Source of the DNA: Akebia trifoliata
Lineage: Eukaryota > Streptophyta > Magnoliopsida > Ranunculales > Lardizabalaceae
Reading direction: 5' to 3'
DNA: 64,000 nucleotides
Assembly (NCBI GenBank): GCA_017979445.1
Contig: CM030706.1
Coordinates: 10,836,967-10,900,966, forward strand
Position numbers and translations under genes: made by a program. Shown in pieces: positions 40,501 through 52,500 of this stretch; position 1 is the stretch's first letter, and each line of letters begins with the position of its first letter. The notes below the pieces were generated by a model. That model worked only from the letters and a program-made list of their open reading frames with translations. It searched no databases and had not been told where the DNA came from.

Positions 40501-43500
40501 TTACTGGAAATGATACGGATGGTATTACTGAGGTAAAATCTTACTTAGGCTGTCAATTTGAGATTAAGGATCTTGGGCATCTTCGCTATTTTCTGGGTAT
40601 TGAGGTAGCGCGATCCAAGTCTGGTATATTTGTTTCTCAGCGAAAGTATGTCCTTGATTTACTCAGTGACTCCGGTCAGCTTGGTTCTCGCCCCGCTGAT
40701 ACTCCTATTGAGCAGAATCACAGGTTGGCTGATTCTGAGGGGGAGTGTGTGTCAGATATTGGACAGTATCAGCGACTTGTGGGAAAATGGATTTATTTGT
40801 CTATGACTCGTCCAGATATTGCGTATGCTGTTAGCGTTGTCAGTCAGTTTATGCACTCGCCTCGAACATCTCATCTTACTGCAGTCTATCGTATTCTTAG
40901 ATATCTGAAGAGATGTCCTGGTCGAGGTATTTTGCTTAGTAATCATGGCCATTTACGTGTTGAGGCATAGACAGATGCAGATTATGCTGATTCAATGACT
41001 GATAGACGTTCTACTTCTGGGTACTTTACTAAAGTTGGTGGTAACTTGGTAACTTGGCGCAGTAAAAAGCAGGATGTGGTTTCTCGGTCGAGTGCTGAGT
41101 CTGAATACAGAGCTATGGCACTTGGAGTGTGTGAGTTGTTGTGGCTCAAGATCTTATTAGCTGACCTGTGTCTTCCTGTGCCAGTCCCATTCTTACTATA
41201 TTGCGATAACAAGTCAGCTATTAACATAACGGCAAATCCAGTTCAACATGACAGAACGAAACATATCGAAGTTGATCGTCATTTTATTAGAGAAAAGATT
41301 ATTTCTGGACAAATTTGTACTCCCTTTGTTCCTACATCTCAACAACTCGCTGATGTTCTTACTAAAGGAGTTAGTAAAATTATCTTTGAAGGTGTACTAT
41401 CCAAGTTGGGTGTTGTTGACATTCACGCACCAACTTGAGGGGGAGTGTTGGAATAAGTCTATTTATATGTCCTTTTTAGTCTTTTCCTCTATTAATGAGT
41501 ATGTAATACCTTTTAAGCCTGATTAGGGCTAATTAATGATTATTATCTTTTTCTCTTAATTTCAATTTTTATATTATTTATCAGACTCCCTCCCGGGTTC
41601 TTCAGCTTGCCACCCCCTTCTCTAAGCTCCATCCGGATTGTCCTTTGTTTCCACTTCCTCCACGCGTGTTTGGGTGCATCTGCTTTGTTCAAATTCTTGA
41701 CCAAACTAGTACTAAACTTGACCCAAAAGCCGTTAAATGTATTTTTTTGGGTTATTCCTCTACCCAGAAAGGATACCGCTGTTATCATCCTCATTCTCGA
41801 AGGCGTTTCATTTCTTGGGATGTTTCCTTCTTTAAGTATACCTCATACTATAATGAGTCAGTTGATATTTAGTCCGAGTGCTTTCCTTTAAATTCTCCTA
41901 ATGATGATCCCTCTCCCTTGTTATTTCCTCTTCCCATACCTATTCCTCCTTCTCCACCCCTTGTCAGCTTGTCACCTCCTTCATTGCAAGTTTACTCTCG
42001 ACAACCACGCAATACAACCATCACTTCTATGCCGGACCAGCATGCTTTCTCGCCTCCAGCTCCGCTTCCTACTGTCCCTTGTAATGATCGTCCTATTACT
42101 ACTCGCAAGGGTAAGCGCACTTGTACTTATCATATTTCTAATTATATATCTGATTCTGCTCTATCACCCTCTTATCGGAACTTTCTTGTTTCTGTTTCCA
42201 CTGTTTCTCCTCTTAATACTGTTGCAATGCTATTGCCCATCCTGAGTGGCGAGCCGCTATGATTGATGAGTTGAATGCTCTTGAAAAGACTCAAACTTGG
42301 GAACTTGTTCCTCTTCTGCCTGGGAGGAAAGCTGTGGGATGTCGCTGTGTTTTCACCCTTAAGTATAATCCCGATGGTTCTATTACTTGTTATAAGACCC
42401 GTCTGGTGGTAAAGGGTTATGCTCAGGCTTATGGGATTGATTATTATGAAACATTCGCTCTAGCTGCCAAGATGACCACTATTCGAGTTCTTTTTTCTAT
42501 TGCCACAATAAGAAGATGGCTTCTCTTTCAGTTAAATGTCAAAAATGCATTTCTCAATGATGATCTTCAGGAAGAAGTCTATATGGTCCAACCTCCTGAT
42601 TTTCTCACACCTGCTTCTCCTACACATGTATGTTGTCTTCGTCACTCTCTTTATGGACTAAAGCAGTCTCCTCGCGCATGATCTGAGCGTTTTACTAGGA
42701 CAGTGCATCAGTTTGATTTCCATCAGAGTTCTACTAATCACACTCTTTCTTGCGACACTCTAAGGGCAAAACTGTCGCTCTAATTGTTTATGTAGATGAT
42801 ATTGTCCTTACTGGAGATGATAGTACTGGTATTACCAGAAGAATTTTAGAAGGGGTAAAATCTCAAGTCTCATAATGAGAGCTTGATATATATTTATAAT
42901 CCATAATAATAGAATGGACATAACTGCCCTTACATAGAAAGAATATAAATAAACTAATGAAAATAAAACTAGAACTAACTATCCTAGTATTTCCAGTTTC
43001 CAATACTCCCCCTCAAGCTGGGGCAAATATATCAACTAGGCCCAGCTTGGCAAGATGAGAGTTTGTGACAGAAGATCCAACAGACTTTGTAAGCATATCA
43101 GCCAGTTGATCTGAAGAAGGAACAAAGATTGTCTTAAGTACACCAGATCGAACTTTCTCCCTGAGAAAGTGAACATCAACCTCGATGTGCTTAGTCATTT
43201 CGTGGAGGACTGAGTCAGATGCAAGCATGATAGCAGACTTGTTGTCACAGACCAGCGAGGAGGAACCATCAGTAGGAAATCCTAACTCTATTAGCAAAGA
43301 TCGAAACCAAAGAAGTTCACATGTGCCAAGGGCCATAGCCCGATACTCCGCTTCAGCAGAGGAACGAGAAACCACACTCTGTTTCTTACTTTTCCACAAA
43401 ATAAGATTACCGCCATAGAAGGTACAAAAACCAGATGTAGATCTCCTATCTGTAAGAGAACCCGCATAATCAGCATCAGTAAAACATGACAGATGTGGCT

Positions 43501-46500
43501 GAGCAGTAGATGAATAAAATAAGCCTAGACCAGGACGAGACTTCAAGTAGCGAAGAATACGATACACAGCATCAAGATGAGAGGTACGCGGAGCATGCAT
43601 AAACTGACTGACTACACTAACTGCGAAGGTCAAATCCGGTCTAGTGTTAGTCAGATAAATCAAACGGCCTACGAGTCTCTGGTAAGATGAAGGATCAAAT
43701 AAAAGTTCCTCAGATTCAGCATGAAGACGATGATTCTGATCCATTGGGATAGAGGCAGGACGACAATCAAGCATACCAGTGTCCTGAAGAAGATCCAATG
43801 TGTATTTACGTTGAGATAACGAAATACCACGCTGTGAACAGGCTACCTCTAATCCCAAAAAGTACTTGAGGGGACCTAAGTCTTTAACCTCAAAGGTTAA
43901 CTCTGTCAATCCACTGTGTATCATTTCCAGTTACTATAATATCATCCACATAAACCAAGACAATGGTATTGCGGCCATCTTTTCCTCGTCGAGTAAAGCA
44001 AGTATGGTCAGAGTGGCATCTGAAAAACCCCATAGATAGAATGACTTCAGAGAAACGCTGGAACCAAGCTCGTGGAGATTGCTTTAGGCCATACAGAGAT
44101 TTGAGGAGGCGACATACTTTCCCAGAATACTTCCCCTGAAGACGAAACCCAAGAGAGGGGTCCATATAAATAACCTCTGTCAGATCACCATTTAGAAAGG
44201 CATTCTTCACATCAAGCTGGTGAAGAGGCCATGAATGACAGGCCGCTAAAGAGATAAGTAACCGGACAGTAGACAGTTTGGCTACAGGGGCAAATGTGGC
44301 TCCAAAGTCCTTTCCCGGAGTCTGCATAAATCCCTTAGCAACAAGTTGAGCCTTGTAACGATCAACAGTACCATCTGCGAGATACTTGACTGTGAAAACC
44401 CATTTACAACCAACAGTCTGCTCCCCAAAAGGAAGTGAAACAAGATCCCAGATGTGGTTCTTCTGCAATGCATCCATCTCAGTAGTCATAGCTCTAGTCC
44501 ACATAGGATCACGTAAAGCCTCAGATACAGACCGAGGAACTCGAATAGAGGCTATGGTGGCAAGATAGGTTCGATAGCAAGGAGAAAGACCCTGATAAGA
44601 AACAAACTGGGCGATAGGTTGATCAATAACACACCCTCGCTTACCTTTGCGAAGTGCAATAGGTAAGTGAGAGTCAGAAATAGAAGGAGTAGGCGTAAAT
44701 GTAGAAGAGGATATACCTGAGTCCAAGGAGGAGGTTAGCAAAGTTTGAGAGAGGGGAGGGCGACGAGAGTAAACTTGCAGCGGCGGCGGCGAAGATGAAG
44801 ATGGAGAGAAAACTGGATAGGGTAGCACTATTGGGGAAGAATCCTGCAAAGTATAAGAGTCCTGCAAAGAAGATGAAGTACGAAAATATGGAACATTTTC
44901 AATAAAAGTGACATCCAGGGAATGAATAATACGATGAATAAGGGGATCATAGCAGCGATACCCCTTTGACATGGAAGAGTAACCCAAGAAGACACAACGG
45001 GTAGCCTTGTCATCTAGTTTGGTGCGATGAGGAGTTCTATCCTGAACAAAGCAAGTACACCCAAAAACTCTAGGTGTAATAGGGAAGAGAGTGCTATCAG
45101 GTCAAAGAACATGAAGAGGCACCCGTCCTCCTAAAGTGCGACTTGGAACACGATTCAGGAGGAAAGCAGCAGTAAGAACTGCCATATTCCAATATGACTT
45201 GGGGACATGCATCCCTTGTAGGAGGCAACGAACGGTGTTCATGAGGTGGCGATTCTTACGTTCCGCCACCCCGTTTTGCTCAAGAGTGTATGGACAAGTT
45301 AACTGATGAAGCATACCATGCTCATGGAGATGGGAGCGAATCCCAGAAGAAATCTGTGTTTGAAGATGTTGCAAATCAATAGTACCAAGAGAAGCATGAT
45401 CAACTGAGGTAGATTCTACAATAACAGCACGGGGCTGAACCCCAGAAGATCTCAACAGGTGGGGATAGAACTGAAAGCAACGGGCCTTTTCATGACCAAT
45501 TTTCCTACAATGACTACACGTAAGACCACTTCCTTTACCATGCCCACGACTCCCACGACCTCGATTTCCAGATCCTTGAGTACGGGAGTTAGAAAAATCC
45601 GAATTGGCCGCAAGAACCATCTGATCTGTATCGGGAGCAGAGATAATGACAGAAGACTAAGTCTGAGAGGGAACAATACGACGACGACGCTCATCGCTAT
45701 CAATAGTCGCAAATGTCTCAAATAAGGAAGGTAGAGGAGTGGTATTAAGGATTTGGGTCCGTAGTGCCTCAAACTCAAGGCGTAAACCCATGAGGAACTG
45801 GTATGTCTGATGTCGAGCAATCCTCTTGACCACATACCCAACTGCCTCTGTCGATAACTCAGCCATAGACTCATAGTGTGAGAGCTCCTCCCAACGGGAC
45901 TGAAGAAATCCAAAATAATCTGCAACACTTTGATTTCCTTGGGTAGCCTGAGCAATATCCCGGTACAGTTCATAAATCCTCGAGTCATTGCGAGCATGTG
46001 CATATGTCTGAGTGAGAGTTGACCACAAAGAGGAGACGGTCTCATGATACATAAACATAGTGTAAATGCGTTGCTCCATGGAATTAAATAGCCATCCAAG
46101 AATGGTGCAATTATCGATTTCCCATTGTTCAAATTTGGGATCAGTTAAGGGTGGTTTAGGAATAATGCCTGACAGCCAACCAGATTTTCCTCTACTACCC
46201 AAATAAAGGCGCACAAACCTAGACCAACTCTGAAAATTACGACCATCTAGTGGGGCATTGGTAATACGCTGAACTGAGAAATTGGTCCCAAGTGTTGTGG
46301 TAGAGTCCTTAGGCTCATGAGTCGTCATTGCACACGATGAACAGGAAGAAAATTTTGGATTGAAGGGAGATCTCCCGTATTAGTCTTATCTAACGCTAGA
46401 TAATCCTACTGATTATTGTCAGCAATACCAAAAATAACCTCTACTGCTGTCGTGAGGATGAACCAGCCAAAGTAGAGATGTCGTAGGTTACAGAACCAAC

Positions 46501-49500
46501 CTTAGAAGTGTTGTAGGGCTGATCACCAATCACCCAACAACTGTGTGCTGCTGTCGTAGAGCAGTTTAGGCCCAGTAGGGCTGATCGAAGTGTATACAAC
46601 AGCTGGCTGTTGCTGTCGCAAGTCGTGTAGAACCAGATAGGAACCAATAGACTGATTGTAAGTGAGATTCAGACCTGTGGAGGTCTGCTGCTACGGTCGC
46701 AAGTCATTCTAAAGCATGTAAATCTAATCTCAACACAGATAGAGACTACTGCTGCGGATCAGGTTGCAGGTAAGGTTTGGGCCTGTAAATCTGATCGCAG
46801 GTGAGTTTTAGGCCTGTAAACCTGATCGCAGGTGAGTTTTAGGCCTGTAAACTTGATCGCAGGTGAGGTGGAGGCTTGTAGATCTGATCGCAGGTCACTT
46901 TAGGTCTGTAAATCTGATCGTAGATGAGGTTGAGGCCTGTAGAGAGCTACTGCTGCTGTCGCAGGGCAGTATAGAGCAAGTGGATCTGATCAGTAGAGAG
47001 ATTCAAATCTATGGCTGCTGTCGCAGAGAATAATAAAGACTTAGACACTGTTCGGAAGTCAAATTCAAACCTGTAGTGTATCTGCTACTGCTGTCGAAAA
47101 GAAGAATAGGAACCTGAAGGCTGATCGCACCACCAATGGAGCTGATTAAAGGATTGATTGCCAAGAGAAACCCTATCGAAAGGTTAAAAAAAAATTTATT
47201 TTTCACAGCGCAAATCTCTATTGCAGCATGTGAGGGGTCAATAAATTTTTTATCGCAACATGCGATTAAGAAAACATGAATCAAAGAAGAACAGAGCCCT
47301 CAGAGGGGAGAGAGATCGTATTAGGTTTTTTTTTCTTTTTCTTTTTAGCTCTAATACCAAGAAGAATTTTAGAAGGGGTAAAATCTCAAGTCTCATAATG
47401 AGAGCTTGATATATATTTATAATCCATAATAATAGAATGGACATAAATGCCCTTACATAGAAAGAATATAAATAAACTAATGAAAATAAAACTAGAACTA
47501 ACTATCCTAGTATTTCCAGTTTCCAATATTACCGAGGTCAAATCCTACTTAAGACGTCAATTTGATATTTAAGAACCTTGGCCATCTTCACTATTTTTTG
47601 GGTATTGAGGTTGTGCGGTATATTTATCTCTTAGCATAAATATGTCCTTGATTTACTCCGTGACTCCTGTCAGCTTGGTTCTCGTCCAGTTGATACTCCT
47701 ATCGAGCAGAATCACAGGTGGCGGATTCTGAAGGGGAGTGTTTGTCAGATATTAGCCAGTGTTAGCGTCTTGTAGGAAAATTGATTTACTTGTCTATGAC
47801 TCGCCCCAGCAATGCTTATGTTGTTAATGTTGTAAGTCAGTTTATGTATTCACCTCGAACATCTCATCTTATTGTTGTTTATCGCATTCTTAGATATTTT
47901 AAGGAATGTCCTGGTCGAGGTATTTTGTTTAGTAATCATGGTCATCTTCACATTGAGGCGTAGACAGATGCAAATTATGCTGGGTTAGTGACTGATAGAC
48001 GATCCACTTCGAGGTACTGTACTAAAGTTTGTGGCAACTTGGTAACTTGGCATAATAAGAAGCAGGATGTGGTTTCTCAGTCCAATGCTGAGTCAAAGTA
48101 CAGAACTATGGCACTTGAAGTGTGTGAGTTGTTGTGGCTCAAGACCTTACTACTTGACTTATGTCTTCCCGTAACAATCCCTTTTTCACTATATTGTGAT
48201 AATAAATCAGCTATTAACATAGCAGCAAATTCGGTTCAGCATGACAGAACGAAGCATATCAAAATTGATCGACATTTCATTAGAGAGAAGATTATTTCTG
48301 GGCAGATTTGTACTCTGCTTATTCCGACATCTCAGCAACTCGCCGATATTCTTACTAAAGGTGTTAGCAAAATCGCCTTTGAAAGTGTCTTGTTAAAGTT
48401 GGACGTTGTTGATATCCATGCACCAACTTGAGGGGGAGTGTTGAATAATTCTGGTTTATTAGAATTTTTAGTCTTTTGTCGTTTTTTGTCTTTTCCATTT
48501 ATTAGTCTTTGTAATTCCCCTTTAAAGCCTAATTAGGGTTAATCAATGAATTAACTTTTCTCTCCATCGTTTTTTACTAATAGTCTATCTCAATATGCTT
48601 TATTCTTTCATAGAACACAGGTTTAGAAGCAATATGCACTGCAGCCTGGTTATCACAATGCGGCTTCGTAGAAATAATCACCTTTAAGCCCAATTCACCA
48701 AGAAAACTCTTTAACTAAGTCAATTCACCTGCAATTAGAGCCATTGCCTTGTATTATGCTTCTGCACTAACTTTTGCTACCACACTCTGTTTCTTAGTTT
48801 TCCAGGACCCCCAAGTTTCCACCCAAAAACTTGTAGTACTCATATGTAGACCTCCTATCCAATGGTGAACCTGCCAAAATCAGCATCAATGTAACCTTCG
48901 AAGTCCAAATTATCTTTGTACCTATAAAATAACACACGACCTAGTGATCATTTTAGGTAGAACAACACCCAAATAATAGCTTTCCAATGTGTGACTTTGG
49001 GTGTCTCCATAAATTGGCTTACCCTACTAAGTGCAAATGAGATATCAGGATGGGTGATGGTCAAGTAGTTAAATTTACCAACTAGCCTTCTATATCTACC
49101 TAGATCACAAATAAGTCTCCTTTGTCAACCACAGTTTAGGATTAGGAACCATAGGAGTACCTAATGGTTTACATCTAATGTAGTCCAAGTTAGTTAGTTG
49201 TTGGAGTCAAGTCAGTTAGTTAGTTAGTTGATTGTCTGTTATTTCGGATAGTAACAACCTGAAATAGTTAGTTGTTGTGTTTCTTTTTTGCCTATAAATA
49301 GGCTATCAAATTTAGTTGTAAATGAGTTTTAGTTGAATAAAATAGATTCGAGGGAGATTTTTCTCTTCTGACTTAATTTCTCGACTTCTCTTGAAGTTTT
49401 CACACAAATTAGTATAAATTTTTAGATCTGATTGCATCAACATCCCAACATACCTGTCTCATCTAGTAAACCAAGAATATACTTTCGTCGAGACAAGCTA

Positions 49501-52500
49501 ATACCTCTATTAGACCAGGCAAATTCAATCCACAAAATTTAAAGCAATTTTCCAAGATCCTTAGAATGAACTGGCGTTGTAGGAATACTTTCAAATCATC
49601 AATGCTACGAGTATCATCTTTTGTCACCACTATATCATCAATATAGACCACCAAGATGATGGTGCCCATAGAGCTCATGCACACAAATACTGATTCATTA
49701 GTTTGACATTGCTCAACCGAAACTGCTTCACCACTTCACTAAACCTACCAAACCATACTCGTGGAGACCGTTTTAGACCATAGATAACCTTTTTAAGCCT
49801 ACAGACCATACCAAACAACTCCCCATGAGCAACAAACATAGGTGGTTGCTCCCCATAAATCTCTTCCTCCCAAGCACCACGCAAGGATGCATTTTGCACA
49901 TCCAATTGGTATAATGATCTATTGGAATGGCAACTAGAGAAATAATAACAAAAACAACAATAATCTTAACCACAAGAGTAAAAGTCTCTGAATAATCAGC
50001 ACCATAGGTTTGGGAATAGCCTTTGGCAATAAAACAAGCCTTTACCCTCTCAATAGACCCATCAAGAAATTATTTCACAACATAAACTCAACGAAAACCC
50101 ACAACTCGCTTACCTTATGGAAATGAAACTAACTCCTACGAATCATTGGTATGAAGGACTCCATTTCAGTTATCATTGTCTGTCTCCAACCAGAGTGACA
50201 CAATGCCTCCTGTACAGTGTGAAATAGTGGAGCAAAAGGGACGATAAGATGGGAAAAAGACACAAAATTAGACATAGAATGTTGCGTACAAGTATGAATT
50301 CATTTACGATGTGCAATAGGAAGATCAATATTAGATGAAGAGGGAGATACATGATCTGCAGATAATACGATGGTGAAACACTCGTATCAAGAGAAAGATG
50401 TTGATTGGAGGTAGGTTTTTTTTATTTCATACGAACATGTCTTATGATATAAAACAATACCCTTATCCCACTTTCATCCATAATAACTGAAGTATGGTCA
50501 ACAATGGGAACTAGAATTGGTAACAAAATGTCATCATAATTCAAAGTCTCGTTGAAGTAGGAGACAGATTAAAAAATGTAACATCACTCACGGAAGACTT
50601 ATGAGACTGAAGATCATGGCAACAATAACCTTTTTGGGTACGAAAATAACCCAAAAAGACACTTAACAACATGTGAATCAAGCTTATCAAAACTCGGAGA
50701 AGTTCGATGTGTGAAACACACACAACCAAATGTATGTGTAGGTAAAGAAAATAAAGGAAGTCCTGGAAAAAAAGGTAGATTGAGTGATTTTATGTGTACC
50801 ATATCACCCCATATATTACTGCAACTTTATATGAAATCGGCAAACATCAGTTACAGATTTTCCTTTTTCACTACAAACATGTTTGTTGTGAGAGACTGTA
50901 GTTTTGTGAGTCCATATGTGGATGGTCTGTTTTTTCCCAGTTCCCAGAAGGTCTTCTCGGCCTTTGCTTGATAGCTTAATGTGTCTTCTTTATCAATAAG
51001 ATAGAAGAAAAGAGGAGGAAAAATAAAAAAGAAGTTGTGCCCAGCAGCAACAAAAAGAAATCCAGTCATTTATGTAAAATTTGTTGCCAACAAGAGTAGA
51101 CTGTTCTGATGGTTTATTATCAGACTACTTCAAAGTCATTATAGATGGTTCTTAACACTATTGTGGATACAATAACAACCTAACATTCGACATGAACCAC
51201 AAACAAAGTCAACTGCAGTAAGTCTTGGTGGAGTTTCACGGACAATATCAATTATACCAGCCAAAAAAGTAATCACCCATTTTTATAATGAAAACATTAA
51301 CATGCCATTACATTCATTAACACCTCAGAACCATGATATGAGATTGTAAACATGCATAGAAGGCAAATTAAGAATATTTACATAAACAAATAGATATCTA
51401 ATAAAAGGAGGAACAAAAAGGTAACCTTTTCATCGAACTACACTCTTTCAAGGAATAAGAAGAACCCTTGAAATAAACTGCAGCACCAATTCCCGAAAGT
51501 CCAAGCACTCCATTAAATGAATGTGAGTCAAGGGTTGAGTTGGCTGGATTCATCTTAGAAAGATAAAACTGAGGAAACACTTCCGAAGACTTATGCTGAT
51601 TATATAACCAATCCAAAGCTTTTGTGCTTGGTGGCACTGCAACCTATAGATGCACAACACCATGTAACCTCCAAAAGTGACATTTCTATTAATCATCTTG
51701 AATCAAAAGAACAAGATCATATGACATCATGGTTTTTAAACTCGGTTTCACGTCTTGTCTCATTCAGCCCTGATACCGAGTTAACTCGGATGATACGTTT
51801 CATCTCGTTCGAGTTGTCTCATTCGGCATTGAGACAATGATTTTTAACCATTTAAAAATTCTGAAAAAATTCAGAAATGATTCCTATTAAAAAATGAAGC
51901 CAAAAAAAATATAAATTAAAAAAAATCGATTTGGGTGAAAGAATATAGGAGTGAAAACGTTTAACTCGTTCGTCTCGTTTAACTCGGACGAGAATTTCAA
52001 AATCTCGTCCGAGACGTCTTGCTTATCTCATGATACGTGGACATCTCAAATAGGTTTGTGAGTTGGTCTCGTTCAGCTCTGATACCAAGTTAACTCGGGC
52101 AATACGTCTCAGTCTCGGACGAGTTTTAAAACCATATATGACATAAATGTAGTTCCATTTCAAATTAAGATTCATTCCAAATTACGATTTCGACCATGAA
52201 GTTCCCATTTTTGTACTTTAACTCTGTTTATGTGCATTGCTTCCAATAATCTCAAGTTTTGTATAACCGTCAATCATCTATAATCAAAACAACAAGATCA
52301 TATGACATAAATGTAGTTCTATTCAAAATAAAGATTCATCCAAAATTACAATTTCGACCATAAAGTTTCTATTTAATTTTTTTGTGTCACTCTGTTTATA
52401 TACATTGCCTCTAACAATCTCAGTTCTGCATAACCGGCAATCATCTAAAATCAAAACAAATAGATCCTATGATGTAAATGTAGTTCTATTCAAAATAAAG

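Larger units (their letters stand above)
36190..41567 (+). mobile_element. Ty1/copia element H, nearly intact, nested in C
   Basis: 5378 bp. LTRs at 36190-36311 and 41446-41567 (122 bp each, one difference) are flanked by TTTAT (36185-36189 and 41568-41572). Primer site TGGTATCAGAGCC starts at 36312 and purine tract TTGAGGGGGAG ends at 41445. It is the best-preserved element here: one long gag-pol frame broken by a single-base deletion and one stop. It inserted in the integrase of C and lies in PHYLLO intron 3, antisense to the gene. Confidence 0.96.
42837..47528 (-). mobile_element. Ty1/copia element F, deletion derivative nested in C
   Basis: 4692 bp. LTRs at 42837-43005 and 47360-47528 (169 bp each, one difference) are flanked by TTACC (42832-42836 and 47529-47533). 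Minus-strand primer site TGGTATTAGAGC ends at 47348 and the purine tract TTGAGGGGGAG precedes the 3' LTR. LTR ends are TATTGG...TTCT, as in E. Compared with E it lacks about 0.9 kb: the protease, GAG-pre-integrase and the first two integrase acidic residues. It lies in PHYLLO intron 3 in the sense direction. Confidence 0.95.
33049..48578 (+). mobile_element. Ty1/copia element C, split by H and F
   Basis: LTRs at 33049-33190 (142 bp) and 48439-48578 (140 bp) differ at three sites plus a 2-bp indel. Primer site TGGTATCAAAGC starts at 33191 and the purine tract TTGAGGGGGAG ends at 48438. Its own sequence is 33049-36189, 41573-42836 and 47534-48578. H cut its integrase at 36190 and F cut its RT at 42837. 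Same family as A, A2 and H. It inserted into relic D. Many stops; dead. Confidence 0.93.
32780..50860 (-). mobile_element. old copia relic D, split by C, 5' truncated
   Basis: A minus-strand copia whose pol starts in integrase near 50800 and runs to 48579, is cut by element C, and resumes at 33048 with the last part of RNase H ([20 protein letters not shown]). A purine tract (GTGGGGG on the minus strand) at 32913-32907 is followed by the LTR start TGTTATGG at 32906. C inserted between KHIEID and FIRDK of the RNase H text. Its flanks GATAG (33044-33048) and AATAG (48579-48583) are a one-mismatch target duplication. No 5' LTR was found. It fills most of PHYLLO intron 3. Confidence 0.82.
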
